Of a stretch of 64,000 nucleotides of DNA, positions 8,748 to 16,992 are shown piece after piece (within the stretch, counting starts at the first letter, position 1; each line of letters begins with the position of its first letter). A program made the position numbers and the translations under genes. The DNA comes from Candidatus Competibacteraceae bacterium (GTDB lineage: Bacteria; Pseudomonadota; Gammaproteobacteria; Competibacterales; Competibacteraceae), in NCBI GenBank assembly GCA_016699715.1, contig CP065007.1, positions 992,001 to 1,056,000 on the forward strand, written 5' to 3'. Below the pieces are notes generated by a model. That model ran no database searches, was not told where the DNA came from, and worked only from the letters and a program-made list of their open reading frames with translations.

Positions 8748-9137
8748 ATGAACCATCAGATCCATCGTAAGCAGATCATTGTGCTGGTGTTGGCTCTGTT
8801 ACTGGCGATGGCGTCCTATCTGATTCCTTTGCCGCAGCGACCCGAGCAGCAACCGAAATCTGGCGTATATGCGCCGGTCAGGCAGGCCGCGCCAGCGAAG
8901 CCGCCGATCGTCACGCGTGAAACCGCCATCACGTGGCGGTTTCCGATAAAGACTCAGATACCGCAAGCTGATGACGTGTCCACTCTTGATGCGAGTGTGG
9001 GTGAGAGGTCACAGACTCAGCCCATGGCGGTGGAACGATTGGTGAGCCGAGAAAAGCTGGCCCGCGACGAAAAAATCCAAGCCGCCGGTGCTCCGCTCGT
9101 GTCGCTTAAGAAAATCGATCAGCTTCCCAATCAGTAA
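8748..9137 (+). CDS. Small membrane-anchored protein of unknown function
   Basis: The start is taken at the ATG at 8748 because GGAG (8735-8738) lies 9 bases upstream; ATG 8742 and GTG 8718 are in frame too. The 129-aa product has a short cytoplasmic N-terminus (NHQIHRKQ), one membrane segment (IIVLVLALLLAMASYLIPL, about residues 10-28), and a low-complexity Pro/Gln/Lys-rich outer part with no Cys and no recognisable domain. I do not recognise the family. Its upstream region is AT-rich and downstream lies a decayed HlyD-family gene, so it could be a survivor of a lost secretion locus. This is inference from position only. Confidence 0.5.
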   Translation: MNHQIHRKQIIVLVLALLLAMASYLIPLPQRPEQQPKSGVYAPVRQAAPAKPPIVTRETAITWRFPIKTQIPQADDVSTLDASVGERSQTQPMAVERLVSREKLARDEKIQAAGAPLVSLKKIDQLPNQ

Positions 9138-9282
9138 TCGAATTCCTGCTCGAATCCTGGCTTATGGAACAGGCCAACCATGTCGTACCTGCGTCCTACT
9201 GTCCCGCTCCTTCATCTTCCATCTTCGCAAGTCTTTTTCCCCGAATCGAGAAGCCTTTCTTCGATAAGGCGGGGTTCCTGTC

Positions 9283-9531
9283 CGGCTCGATCCCGTGCCG
9301 TTTCGGATGACCTTGGCAAAGGCCGAGGCCAAGCTAGCGCAAGTGCGTGTCGATCTTGCGGCGACGAAAGCAAGTTTTCGTGAGAAACAGGCGGAAATCG
9401 CCCTGGCGTGGACCAGGTACGCTTTTGCTCAGAAAGATCAGCGGCGCCAAGCCAATTTGGTAGCCCGGCATTTCGCCTCCACCCTCAATCTTGCAGAGCA
9501 CCGAATCGACTTCTTTGAGGTCTCATCCTGA
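9283..9531 (+). pseudogene. Remnant of a HlyD/EmrA-type membrane fusion protein
   Basis: An in-frame stretch without a plausible complete gene reads RLDPVPFRMTLAKAEAKLAQ and continues with VRVDLAATKASFREKQAEIA and ALAWTRYAFAQKDQRRQANL. This matches the periplasmic coiled-coil hairpin of HlyD-family adaptors, which begins just after the first lipoyl half (typically DPRPF). A stop at 9265-9267 cuts it off from any N-terminus. After residues LVARHFAST the match is lost and a stop follows at 9529-9531. Family members are about 330-400 aa; only about 80 residues remain. It is a decayed fragment, not a short gene. Confidence 0.65.
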
Positions 9532-9851
9532 CCAGTGTTGGGCGCCCCGCCGTTGATCCTGCTGTCGCGGGCGCCAGCCAAACAGGCTGGCTCGATAGAA
9601 GAAGTACATGCGGCGATGGGCTGAAGGGCTATTTCCGCCGCCAAAAGCGCGTATGCGCCGACCTCGTTGGACAGCCATTTCATCATCCATTCCGCTCGAA
9701 TCCATCCTGACTTCCATTCTGGCTTATACTGCCGTTTGTATTAGCCAAGCACCGGCTGTGAAAGGCTTTTTCGTGCAAGCCGTGCCGGGATGGTTTCCAC
9801 CAAAAGCGTGGTGACCCCACCCATAACTATTTAGATAAAGAGGATAAGCAC
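9532..9851. other. Intergenic region upstream of crotonase gene
   Basis: About 320 bp with no coding signature that I can support. It probably contains further decayed sequence from the HlyD locus and, near its right end, the promoter of the crotonase gene. A TATACT box lies at 9726-9731 without a convincing -35. An AGAGGA ribosome-binding site sits just before the ATG at 9852. Confidence 0.4.
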
Positions 9852-10628
9852 ATGAGTTACCAGAATCTCCTGGTTGAAACCCGCGGCCCGGTGGCGTTGA
9901 TCACCCTGAACCGGCCCAAGGCCTTTAACGCCCTGTCCGACGCACTCATGGAGGAGTTGACCCAGGCGCTGGATGTGATTGAGGCGGACGAGTCCGTTCG
10001 TGCCATCGTGCTGACCGGTGGCGCGAAAGTGTTCGCCGCCGGCGCCGATATCAAGGGCATGAAGGATTACTCTTACATGGATGCCTATAAAGGTAATTTC
10101 ATCACCCGCAACTGGGAGCGGGTCAGTCGTTGTCGTAAGCCGGTGATCGCGGCGGTGGCCGGCTACGCGCTAGGCGGTGGCTGCGAGCTGGCGATGATGT
10201 GCGATTTCATTCTGGCCGCCGACAACGCCAAATTCGGCCAGCCGGAAATCAAGCTCGGCATTTTGCCGGGAGCCGGTGGCACCCAGCGCCTGACGCGGCT
10301 GGTGGGGAAATCCAAGGCGATGGAACTGTGCCTGACCGGGCGGATGATGGATGTCGAGGAGGCCGAAAGAGCGGGCTTGGTCAGCCGGATTGTGCCGGTG
10401 GCCGAACTGATCGAGGAAGCGATCAAGACCGCCGAGACCATTGCCGGGTATTCGCTGCCTTCGGTGATGATGACCAAGGAATGTATCAGCCGCGCTTATG
10501 AGACCACGCTGGCCGAAGGACTGTTGTTCGAACGCCGGACCTTCCATGCCGTGTTCGCCACCGAGGATCAGAAAGAGGGGATGGAAGCCTTCGCGGGTAA
10601 GCGGTCACCGGCGTTCAAGCACCGTTGA
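9852..10628 (+). CDS. Enoyl-CoA hydratase (crotonase family)
   Basis: Protein of 258 aa, the usual crotonase length, starting 8 bases after an AGAGGA site. It hydrates trans-2-enoyl-CoA (probably crotonyl-CoA) to 3-hydroxyacyl-CoA. The oxyanion-hole segments AAGADIKGM and ALGGGCELAM, and both catalytic glutamates (GGGCELAM and FGQPEIKLG), are present, followed by GAGGTQRLTRLVG. This is close to mitochondrial/short-chain ECHS1-type hydratases, so a true hydratase is more likely than an isomerase or dehalogenase. A 3-hydroxyacyl-CoA dehydrogenase gene follows 155 bp later. The pair gives steps of beta-oxidation or of the acetoacetyl-CoA/crotonyl-CoA interconversion feeding PHA metabolism. Confidence 0.93.
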   Translation: MSYQNLLVETRGPVALITLNRPKAFNALSDALMEELTQALDVIEADESVRAIVLTGGAKVFAAGADIKGMKDYSYMDAYKGNFITRNWERVSRCRKPVIAAVAGYALGGGCELAMMCDFILAADNAKFGQPEIKLGILPGAGGTQRLTRLVGKSKAMELCLTGRMMDVEEAERAGLVSRIVPVAELIEEAIKTAETIAGYSLPSVMMTKECISRAYETTLAEGLLFERRTFHAVFATEDQKEGMEAFAGKRSPAFKHR

Positions 10629-10783
10629 AGCTGCTTGGTGGATGGGGTGGTTTGGCTGGACTGTTCGAAAGATTTGACCGGACCGCCGAAGAATTTCATC
10701 ATTGTCATTAATGTTAATGCCGGCCTGTTTTGATGCCGGAAAGACAGTATGTTCAACAATCCCGTTAAGTGAAGGAATGTAGA

Positions 10784-11680
10784 ATGGAAATTAAAAAAGT
10801 AGGTGTTATGGGTTGCGGAGCGATGGGTTTGGGCGTGGCGCAGGTTTGCGCGCAGGCGGGTATCCCAACCATCGCCGTCAAGGCAACGCCAGGTTCGACC
10901 GACAAGATCCGCTCGGGGTTGGAGAAATCGCTGGGCAAGATGGTCGAACGCGGCAAGATGACCGCCGAGAAAATGGAGTCCACCCTCGGTTTACTGCAAC
11001 TGACCAATAAGGAAGAGGATGTTGCTGGTTGCGATCTGATCATTGAGTCCATCATTGAGGATCTGGAAACCAAAAAAGCGCTGTTCCAGCGGCTGGAAGG
11101 CATCGTTTCGCCTCAGGCACTGCTGACCACCAATACCTCGACGCTGTCGGTGACGGCGATGATGGCGGTTTGCAAGCAGCGCGACCGGGTGGCGGGGCTG
11201 CATTTCTTCAATCCGGCAACGGTGATGAAGCTGGTCGAGATCATCCACGGCTTCGAGACTTCGGACGCCGTCGTCAGCACTCTGAACACTTTTTGCAAGA
11301 AGCTCGGCAAGGACCCGGTTATCGTCCAGGATACCACCGGCTTCATCGTCAATCGCCTGCTGACTCCCTACATGCTGAGCGCCATCCGCCTGCTGGAAAT
11401 GGGTACCGGCACCATCGGCGACATCGACCACGCCATGAAGTCGGGCGCCGCGCATCCGATGGGGCCATTCGAGCTGGCCGACTACATTGGGCTGGACGTG
11501 GTGGAGGCGATGACGCTGAACATCTATCAGGACATGCACCAGCCGCATGTGTCCTCGCCGCATACCCTGACCCGGTTGGTTCAGTTGGGTTATCTGGGTC
11601 GCAAGACCGGCAAGGGTTTTTATGACTATTCGGTCAAGCCGCCGATCCCGAACCCGGCCCTGCGTCATCCCGTCGCTTGA
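10784..11680 (+). CDS. 3-hydroxybutyryl-CoA dehydrogenase
   Basis: Start at ATG 10784, seven bases after GAAGGA (10771-10776); a GTG at 10769 is in frame but coincides with this site. The 298-aa enzyme oxidises 3-hydroxyacyl-CoA to 3-oxoacyl-CoA with NAD(P). An N-terminal Rossmann fold (GVMGCGAMGLGVAQ), a DLIIESIIEDLETKK helix, the catalytic-His segment LHFFNPATVMKLVEI, the TGFIVNRLL segment and the C-terminal HPMGPFELADYIGLD helix are all present. The length (about 280-300 aa) fits the stand-alone short-chain type rather than the FadB fusion. It likely works with the upstream crotonase. No thiolase lies nearby. Confidence 0.93.
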   Translation: MEIKKVGVMGCGAMGLGVAQVCAQAGIPTIAVKATPGSTDKIRSGLEKSLGKMVERGKMTAEKMESTLGLLQLTNKEEDVAGCDLIIESIIEDLETKKALFQRLEGIVSPQALLTTNTSTLSVTAMMAVCKQRDRVAGLHFFNPATVMKLVEIIHGFETSDAVVSTLNTFCKKLGKDPVIVQDTTGFIVNRLLTPYMLSAIRLLEMGTGTIGDIDHAMKSGAAHPMGPFELADYIGLDVVEAMTLNIYQDMHQPHVSSPHTLTRLVQLGYLGRKTGKGFYDYSVKPPIPNPALRHPVA

Positions 11681-11751
11681 TCCACGCCCGACCCGGATAA
11701 GCATTCGCGCCAGGGATGGCGCATCAACACCTCCATCCTCTATTTCCCGCC

Positions 11752-13134
11752 TCAACCACCGCCGTAGCGCTGCTCCAGCCAACCGAACACGGCTCGCATC
11801 CCCATGGCCTCGCCGCCTTCCGGCCGCCCAGCCTGGGTTTTCAGGTTCCAGGCCATCGAATCGAAATGCGCCCAAGGAATACCGGTGGGAACGAATTCTT
11901 GCAGGAACAGCGCGGCGGTGATCGCTCCGGCATAGGACGAGTCCGAGGCGTTGGCGATATCGGCGATCCTGCTGTCCAGCATCTCTCGATAAGGGGTGTG
12001 CAACGGCAACCGCCAGCAGGGGTCCTGCTCATGTTCCGCCGCCGCCAGCAAGCCGGAGAGCATGGTCTCATCGTTGCAGAACAGCGCCGGCATCCCGGTG
12101 CCCAGCGCCACCCGCGCCGCGCCGGTCAGGGTGGCGAAATCCAGCAGGATCTCCGGTTGTTCCGTACCGGCCTCCGCCAGCGCGTCGCAGAGCACCAGCC
12201 GACCTTCGGCGTCGGTGTTGTGAATCTCGACCGTCAAGCCCTGGCGCGAGCGCAGGACGTCGCCGGGGCGGAAGGCATTGCCCGCTACCGCGTTTTCCAC
12301 CGCTGCGACCAGTACCCGCAGCCGCACCGGCAGACCAGCGCTCATGATCAGCCGCGCCAGTCCCAGAACGGTCGCCGCCCCACCCATATCCTTTTTCATC
12401 AGCCGCATGGCGCTGGACGGCTTCAAATCCAGCCCGCCGCTGTCGAAGCAAACACCCTTGCCGATCAGAGTGACCTTGGGATGGGTCGGGTCGCCCCAGC
12501 GCAGGTCCAGCAACCTGGGCGGATGCGTACTGGCCCGGCCGACGGCGTGGATGAGCGGGAAATTTCGCGCCAGCAGCTCATCGCCGACGGTTTGTTCCAC
12601 CGAGGCATCGAATTCCCGGCCCAGCGCCAGCATCGCCTTGGCCAGATGTTCCGGCATCATGTCCTCGGCCGGCGTGTTGATCAGATCGCGGACCAGCGTG
12701 ACCGCCGCCACCTGCCGGCGGATGCGGTCGCCATCGCTGACGGGATCGAGCGCCAGCTTGGCCATCGGCCTTTTCGGGGCCTTGTAACGGGTGAATTGAT
12801 AGGAACCCAGCGCCCAGCCCAGAGTCATCCGTTCCAGCCGCCAGGGATCGAAGGCGCCGTCGAGGTAGTAATTTCCTTCCGGCAGCGCCGCCGGCAGACC
12901 GCCCAGCGCCCAGAGATCGTCGGCCTTGGCAATCCCGGCGGCCACCGTCCGCAATTGGCCGTCGGAGGCGGGGATCAAATTGAAACTGCCTGGTTTCGCC
13001 TTGAAATCGGTCGCGATCAGCCAGTGGCGTAAAAAATCCTCCTGCCGCTCCAGCCACGGGCCGAACTCGCTCTCGATCACCGGGATGACGGGAATGCAAT
13101 CGGGAGTGCGGGCGGGCAACAAACCATCGTTCAT
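11752..13134 (-). CDS. Leucyl aminopeptidase family (M17) metallopeptidase
   Basis: Protein of 460 aa. It removes N-terminal residues from peptides in the cytoplasm, normally as a hexamer with two metal ions. The metal- and substrate-binding segments of M17 are intact: GKGVCFDSGGLDLKP (around residues 228-242), KKDMGGAA, and the family signature NTDAEGRLVL (around 310-320). The N-terminal domain is shorter and unlike PepA, resembling the PepB/uncharacterised M17 subgroup of alpha- and gammaproteobacteria. It is encoded alone and divergent from gshA, whose start is about 170 bp away. A long antisense ORF (11716-13032) on the opposite strand is a compositional shadow. Confidence 0.92.
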   Translation of the reverse strand: MNDGLLPARTPDCIPVIPVIESEFGPWLERQEDFLRHWLIATDFKAKPGSFNLIPASDGQLRTVAAGIAKADDLWALGGLPAALPEGNYYLDGAFDPWRLERMTLGWALGSYQFTRYKAPKRPMAKLALDPVSDGDRIRRQVAAVTLVRDLINTPAEDMMPEHLAKAMLALGREFDASVEQTVGDELLARNFPLIHAVGRASTHPPRLLDLRWGDPTHPKVTLIGKGVCFDSGGLDLKPSSAMRLMKKDMGGAATVLGLARLIMSAGLPVRLRVLVAAVENAVAGNAFRPGDVLRSRQGLTVEIHNTDAEGRLVLCDALAEAGTEQPEILLDFATLTGAARVALGTGMPALFCNDETMLSGLLAAAEHEQDPCWRLPLHTPYREMLDSRIADIANASDSSYAGAITAALFLQEFVPTGIPWAHFDSMAWNLKTQAGRPEGGEAMGMRAVFGWLEQRYGGG

Positions 13135-13305
13135 GCGAACCTCTCTCAGCTCAAGCGCGGCGCGATATTGGCCGCCCAGTGATTTTCACCGATAAAAAGC
13201 GCAAAATCCCGGCCCGTGCCGAGCGCCCTCTCCGGTTGGAAAGGACGGTTTCGTCGAACCGGCGATACCCGGAATGGGGACCGCCGCATCCGCGAGGCGA
13301 AGATC

Positions 13306-14883
13306 TTGTACCGAATTCTTGACCAGCGCTTGACCTGGCTGTTCAATGCCAGTCCACCCGCCGTGTTTGACGGCCGCCTGCTGGGCCTGGAGCGGGAGGC
13401 GCTGCGGGTTGCGCCGGATGGCTATATCTCGCAGGTTCCCCATTCGCCCGCGCTCGGTTCGGCGCTGACCCATCCCTGGATCACCACCGACTACTCCGAA
13501 GCGCTGCTGGAATTTATTACCCCGCCACTGGCCGATCCTGGGGAAGCGCTACGCTTCCTGGATGAGGCGCACCGTTTTGCCTGCCGGCGGATCGGCGATG
13601 AACTGCTCTGGTCGGCCAGCATGCCCTGCATCCTGGCCGGCGAAGCCAGCATTCCGATCGCGGAGTATGGTCGCTCCAATCTGGGTCGCATGAAGCACGT
13701 CTACCGGCGCGGGCTGGCGTGGCGCTACGGGCGGACCATGCAGGTGATCGCCGGCATCCACTTCAACTTCTCGTTGCCGGACGAATTCTGGGCGGCGTTC
13801 CAACAGAGGGAAGGCGACCGCCGTTCGCTCCAGGATTTCCGCTCCGAGTCCTATTTCGGGTTGATTCGCAACCTGCAACGCTTCGGCTGGCTGATTCTCT
13901 ATCTGTTCGGCGCCTCGCCGGCGGTGTGCAAGTCGTTCCTCGACGGCCGGACGACCTCACTGGCCGAGTTTGACGAACACACCTGTTATGGGCCGTATGC
14001 CACGTCGCTGCGGATGAGCAACGTCGGCTACACCAACCACAGCGAGAAGAAAAGCGGCGTCAACGTGTGCTACAACTCGCTGCCTTCGTACATCGCCAGC
14101 CTCACGCAAGCGACGGCGACTCCGTGGCCGCCCTACCAGCGGATCGGGGTGAAGGTGGATGGCGACTACCGCCAGCTCAACGCCAACGTCCTGCAAATCG
14201 AAAATGAGTACTACGCGTCGATGCGGCCCAAGCAGCCGCCGCAAGGCAACGAAAAACCGACTGTGGGGCTGCGGGAGCGCGGGGTGCGTTACGTCGAATT
14301 GCGCTCGGTGGACATCAACCCGCTGGAGCCGCTGGGCGCGAACGAGACCCAGTTGCGGTTTCTGGAAGCATTCCTGCTGTTTTGTCTGCTCAACGACTCC
14401 CCGCCGTTCGATGCCGAGGAACGGGCGATGATCGACGAGAATCAGATGGCGGTGGCCCTGAGCGGCCGCGACCCGGCGCTGGTGTTGCGCCGTCGGCGCG
14501 ATCCGGCGCTGCCGCTGCGGCGCTGGGCGGAAGAAATACTCGGTCGGCTGCAACCGGTGTGCGAACTGCTCGACCTGGGTGAAGCGGGGCAGCCTTATGC
14601 GGCGGCGCTGGCCGAACAGCGCGCGACACTGGCCGAGCCGGAGCGCACCCCGTCCGCCCGCATCGTGGCGGCCATGCGCGCCAGCGGTGAAAACTTCTTC
14701 CATTACGCCCGGCACTGGTCGGAACAGCATCGCCGCCATTTCGAGTCGCGGCCGCTGGCCGAGGAGCAGATACGGGTTTTCACCGAAGCGGCCGAGCGTT
14801 CGCTGCGGGAGCAGGCCGAGATCGAAGCGGCGGACGAGATTTCGTTCGATGAATTCCTGGCCCGCTACTTCGCCCAAAGCTGA
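13306..14883 (+). CDS. gshA: Glutamate-cysteine ligase
   Basis: It catalyses the first, ATP-dependent step of glutathione synthesis. TTG at 13306 with GAGG eight bases upstream gives 525 aa, close to E. coli GshA (518 aa), and begins with the family-typical ILDQRLTWL helix. A GTG at 13216 would add 30 residues without similarity to the family. Signatures present are GLEREALRV near the N-terminus, TTDYSEALLEFITP, GIHFNFSLPDEFW, YGPYATSLRMSNVGY and YVELRSVDINP. It is the gammaproteobacterial class I type, not the plant/alpha type. No gshB is adjacent. The acquired, cassette-like region begins directly after the stop. Confidence 0.93.
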   Translation: MYRILDQRLTWLFNASPPAVFDGRLLGLEREALRVAPDGYISQVPHSPALGSALTHPWITTDYSEALLEFITPPLADPGEALRFLDEAHRFACRRIGDELLWSASMPCILAGEASIPIAEYGRSNLGRMKHVYRRGLAWRYGRTMQVIAGIHFNFSLPDEFWAAFQQREGDRRSLQDFRSESYFGLIRNLQRFGWLILYLFGASPAVCKSFLDGRTTSLAEFDEHTCYGPYATSLRMSNVGYTNHSEKKSGVNVCYNSLPSYIASLTQATATPWPPYQRIGVKVDGDYRQLNANVLQIENEYYASMRPKQPPQGNEKPTVGLRERGVRYVELRSVDINPLEPLGANETQLRFLEAFLLFCLLNDSPPFDAEERAMIDENQMAVALSGRDPALVLRRRRDPALPLRRWAEEILGRLQPVCELLDLGEAGQPYAAALAEQRATLAEPERTPSARIVAAMRASGENFFHYARHWSEQHRRHFESRPLAEEQIRVFTEAAERSLREQAEIEAADEISFDEFLARYFAQS

Positions 14884-14973
14884 GCTGCATCGCGCAGCCG
14901 GTGAGCGTTTTTCCGGGAGCCCAGTTTCTCTTCGCCGCCACGCCGACTTGTTAGATTAAAACGCAACCTGTTT

Positions 14974-15114
14974 GGACGTTCAGAGCTGGACCCACCCGAA
15001 TGAACAGCCCTTGGACGACGATCAGTGCCTTCCTCCATCATGAGCACTGTGTGTTTTGGAGAGAAGCCGTCCGAGTGAGCGCAGTGAACGGTTTGAACGC
15101 ATTGTTAGCCAAAG
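14974..15114 (-). other. attC-like recombination site, degenerate
   Basis: Read on the minus strand, the DUF998 stop codon lies inside GGCTAAC (15110-15104), followed by AATGCGTTCAA. This is a very typical attC left end, where the cassette gene's stop overlaps the R'' core. A partner arm TGAACGT lies about 125 bases further on (14983-14977 on the minus strand), but the expected GTTRRRY core there reads GTCC, so the right end is degenerate. CTTTGGCTAA at this site is the exact complement of TTAGCCAAAG just before yefM (16381-16372), as expected for the two ends of one cassette. Confidence 0.45.
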
Positions 15115-15779
15115 TTGCCGTGCTCAAGTGTCGATCGCTCCAAATGTTGCTCCGGTGTGCGCATTAATGTTGTAGCGAACACCAATATCCACAAAGAGAG
15201 CAGACCGGTTGCGAGGTGTTCAAACAGACCGGGAGCATTCACGGGATTGCTGGACCAAGACATAAGAAGGAGGAAAACCAGCGCCAGAATTCCGGACCAG
15301 ATTGAGTAGTTAGCATATCGTTGCAGGAAACGATACTGCTTGAAAGTTATTCCCCACACCACCGCGGCCAGAACACCTGATAAAAAGCCAATCGTTGCGA
15401 ATAGCCGATGCAATTCCTGGTTGGTCGATAGCCCTTCGCATCCGAGATCACAGGCGAAAACACCTGCCCCAATTCGACCCAACCCGTCGAGGCCAATGAG
15501 TGCCGCAGCCACCGCTGATAATCTTCCACCGCGGAAGATCGCCAGCAGCGCTGTAGCGAAACTGAGGTACAACAGGCCCGTGAGCCCGAATGCAGCGTAT
15601 CGCATCATGTACTCTGTGGAGCTTCCCCTTTCCCCAAGTTCGCTGATGTACTGTGCGACGTGACTGAATTCGGGCCGCACGGTGCCCGCCACGATGATAA
15701 GCAGCAACCAAAGTATTGGCCCTACGATTCCGCATAAGACACCAATTTTTCTCAGGTTCATTCGCATAAGAACGGGCAT
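15105..15779 (-). CDS. DUF998-family integral membrane protein
   Basis: Start chosen at ATG 15779; the upstream in-frame ATG at 15854 would overlap the toxin gene's end and adds low-complexity residues. The 224-aa product has about six membrane segments with the spacing of DUF998 proteins, including GVLCGIVGPILWLLLIIVAG, then EFSHVAQYISELGERGS (the conserved loop with SELG), then the GLLYLSFATALLAIF helix. The molecular function of this family is not known. Its stop codon lies within an attC-like core, and the gene follows a toxin-antitoxin pair on the same strand, so it appears to be the last gene of an integron-type cassette. Confidence 0.7.
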   Translation of the reverse strand: MPVLMRMNLRKIGVLCGIVGPILWLLLIIVAGTVRPEFSHVAQYISELGERGSSTEYMMRYAAFGLTGLLYLSFATALLAIFRGGRLSAVAAALIGLDGLGRIGAGVFACDLGCEGLSTNQELHRLFATIGFLSGVLAAVVWGITFKQYRFLQRYANYSIWSGILALVFLLLMSWSSNPVNAPGLFEHLATGLLSLWILVFATTLMRTPEQHLERSTLEHGNFG

Positions 15780-15847
15780 TTCTGGCAGGTATGGGGGGCG
15801 TGGTCGCCATGGGAGCCGGTCTGAGGGTCCGCGCGAAAGGGCTGGCA

Positions 15848-16123
15848 TCAGCACCGGACCCTACCGTGACTCGGACAGCGTGCCGGACGGCAACCGCGCT
15901 CCTTTTCCAGAATCTGATAAACAATGCGGTGTTGGATATTGATACACTTTGAGTAAGCCCCCACGAGATTGCCGACCAACTTTTCGTAAGGTGGGGGATT
16001 TCGATACGGATTTTCCTCAAGCACCTCTAACAGGCTTTGCGTCTTTCCTTTGAGACCCGATGCGACCAGCTTCTTTGCATCCTTCTGAGCTTGCTTCGTG
16101 TAGACCAGATTCCATTTCAGCAA
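15848..16123 (-). CDS. yoeB: YoeB/Txe-family mRNA interferase toxin, altered C-terminus
   Basis: Protein of 91 aa overlapping the antitoxin gene by 7 bp. The first about 75 residues are a good Txe/YoeB match (KWNLVYTKQAQKDAKKL, NPYRNPPPYEKLVGNLVGAY, INIQHRIVYQILEKE). In this family the chain ends with a short strand carrying the catalytic His-Tyr (typically WSHYE or CRYHY). Here it reads RCPSHGRVRC, so the His is kept but the Tyr is replaced by Gly and extra residues follow. This suggests a weakened or dead ribosome-dependent RNase, or decay. Codon use is AT-richer than the chromosome around it. The antitoxin is intact. Confidence 0.75.
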   Translation of the reverse strand: MLKWNLVYTKQAQKDAKKLVASGLKGKTQSLLEVLEENPYRNPPPYEKLVGNLVGAYSKCINIQHRIVYQILEKERGCRPARCPSHGRVRC

Positions 16124-16359
16124 TCAAGGTTTTCAATGCACTCAGCTGATGGAGTTTCCATTCCCTCCCGGATCGACTCACGCATACCTGGAATGGACAG
16201 CAAGTTCACCGTTTCGGATATTGCATTCCAGTTTTCTTCCGACACGAGAACTGCATTCCCCCGTTTTCCTTTTATTACAATGGGTCGGTGAGTTTCCGCA
16301 GCCTCATCAATTAGGCTGTAACGCTTTAATCGTGCTTCTTTCACATTGAGAATGGTCAT
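16117..16359 (-). CDS. yefM: YefM/Phd-family antitoxin
   Basis: Protein of 80 aa. The N-terminal DNA-binding fold of the Phd/YefM family is visible (ILNVKEARLKRYSLIDEAAE, HRPIVIKGKRGNAVLVSEEN, WNAISETVNLLS), followed by the flexible C-terminal toxin-binding tail (PGMRESIREGMETPSAECIE). It would bind and neutralise the overlapping YoeB-like toxin and repress its own promoter. The ATG is 12 bases downstream of a cassette-boundary-like sequence. A TTGACA box lies further upstream, so it likely has its own promoter, as toxin-antitoxin cassettes usually do. Confidence 0.88.
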   Translation of the reverse strand: MTILNVKEARLKRYSLIDEAAETHRPIVIKGKRGNAVLVSEENWNAISETVNLLSIPGMRESIREGMETPSAECIENLDC

Positions 16360-16382
16360 GGTGGTGCCATCCTTTGGCTAAA

Positions 16383-16410
16383 AGCGTATGCTATTCCATG
16401 CGCTTGTCAA
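16383..16410 (-). promoter_or_regulatory. Possible promoter of yefM-yoeB
   Basis: On the minus strand a perfect -35 box TTGACA (16410-16405) is followed after 16 bases by TACGCT (16388-16383), a weak -10. It is oriented toward yefM (ATG at 16359). The good -35 and position support it; the poor -10 limits confidence. Confidence 0.35.
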
Positions 16411-16490
16411 GGAGGCTCTTCAAAACATAATACCATTTATGATTAGATTTTGTTATCATACTTATTTAACCTACTTTTATTGATCCAGTC

Positions 16491-16992
16491 ATGAGCCGCT
16501 CATTACAAGTCGAAATCCACGAATCCTCCGAAGAACTAAAGCGCATAATGAATGAACAAACTCACGCCAAGTTTCGAGAGCGATTACAAATTCTATATTG
16601 GATTAAAAGTGAGATTTTTCATTCTTTACAAGAGTTAGCCGATCATTTAGGGCGATCGAAATCCGTCATTGTCAAGTGGCTCAAAGTATATCGTACCCAA
16701 GGCTTAATCGGGCTATTGCAGTGGAATTATCATGGCGGCCGTCGTTCGAGAATTACCGAAGCTATGAGAGAGGCACTCCAGCGCCGTCTGGACGATCCGA
16801 CTCATGGATTTCATAGTTACGGACAAATCCAGCAGTGGCTTCTCCAGGAATACGAGGTCGATATTCCTTATTCAACAGTGCATCAAGTCGTTCGTTATCA
16901 ACTCAAAGCAAAACTTAAAGTGGCGCGGCCAACGAGCGTTCATCGCCATGAAGAGGCGGTGGTTTCTTTTAAAAAAAACTTCCACGACAACT
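16491..16992 (+). pseudogene. IS630 transposase, N-terminal part (interrupted)
   Basis: About 167 codons from ATG 16491 encode the helix-turn-helix half of an IS630 transposase: two HTH units (SLQELADHLGRSKSVIVKWL, then YSTVHQVVRYQLKAKLK) with the LIGLLQWNYHGGRRSRIT linker. The reading frame is cut at 16992 by the IS4-family insertion, beyond which translation would run into the inserted DNA and stop at 17036. The catalytic DDE half is at 18322-18880. The product alone could bind element ends but not transpose. Confidence 0.85.
16973..16979 (+). other. Slippery heptamer A AAA AAC (possible programmed -1 frameshift)
   Basis: Removing the nested element and one 9-bp duplication leaves the two transposase halves in different frames, offset by exactly -1. 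Immediately upstream of the junction is an A8C run read in frame as AAA AAA AAC. It is a canonical -1 slippery heptamer, and slippage there joins the halves (reading on as LPRQLELIDIFQQVENEA). Several IS630-family members are thought to make transposase this way; a simple indel is the alternative. Confidence 0.55.

Noticed and set aside
11716..13032. 438-aa open frame opposite the M17 aminopeptidase gene
   Set aside because: It is fully antisense to a gene with clear catalytic motifs, is rich in Arg, Gln and His, and shows no domain; a GC-rich codon-position shadow.
14945..14957. GTTAGAT core just after gshA, possibly another attC or an attI
   Set aside because: It fits GTTRRRY, but I could find no paired arms or second core at attC distance; one 7-base match is not enough.
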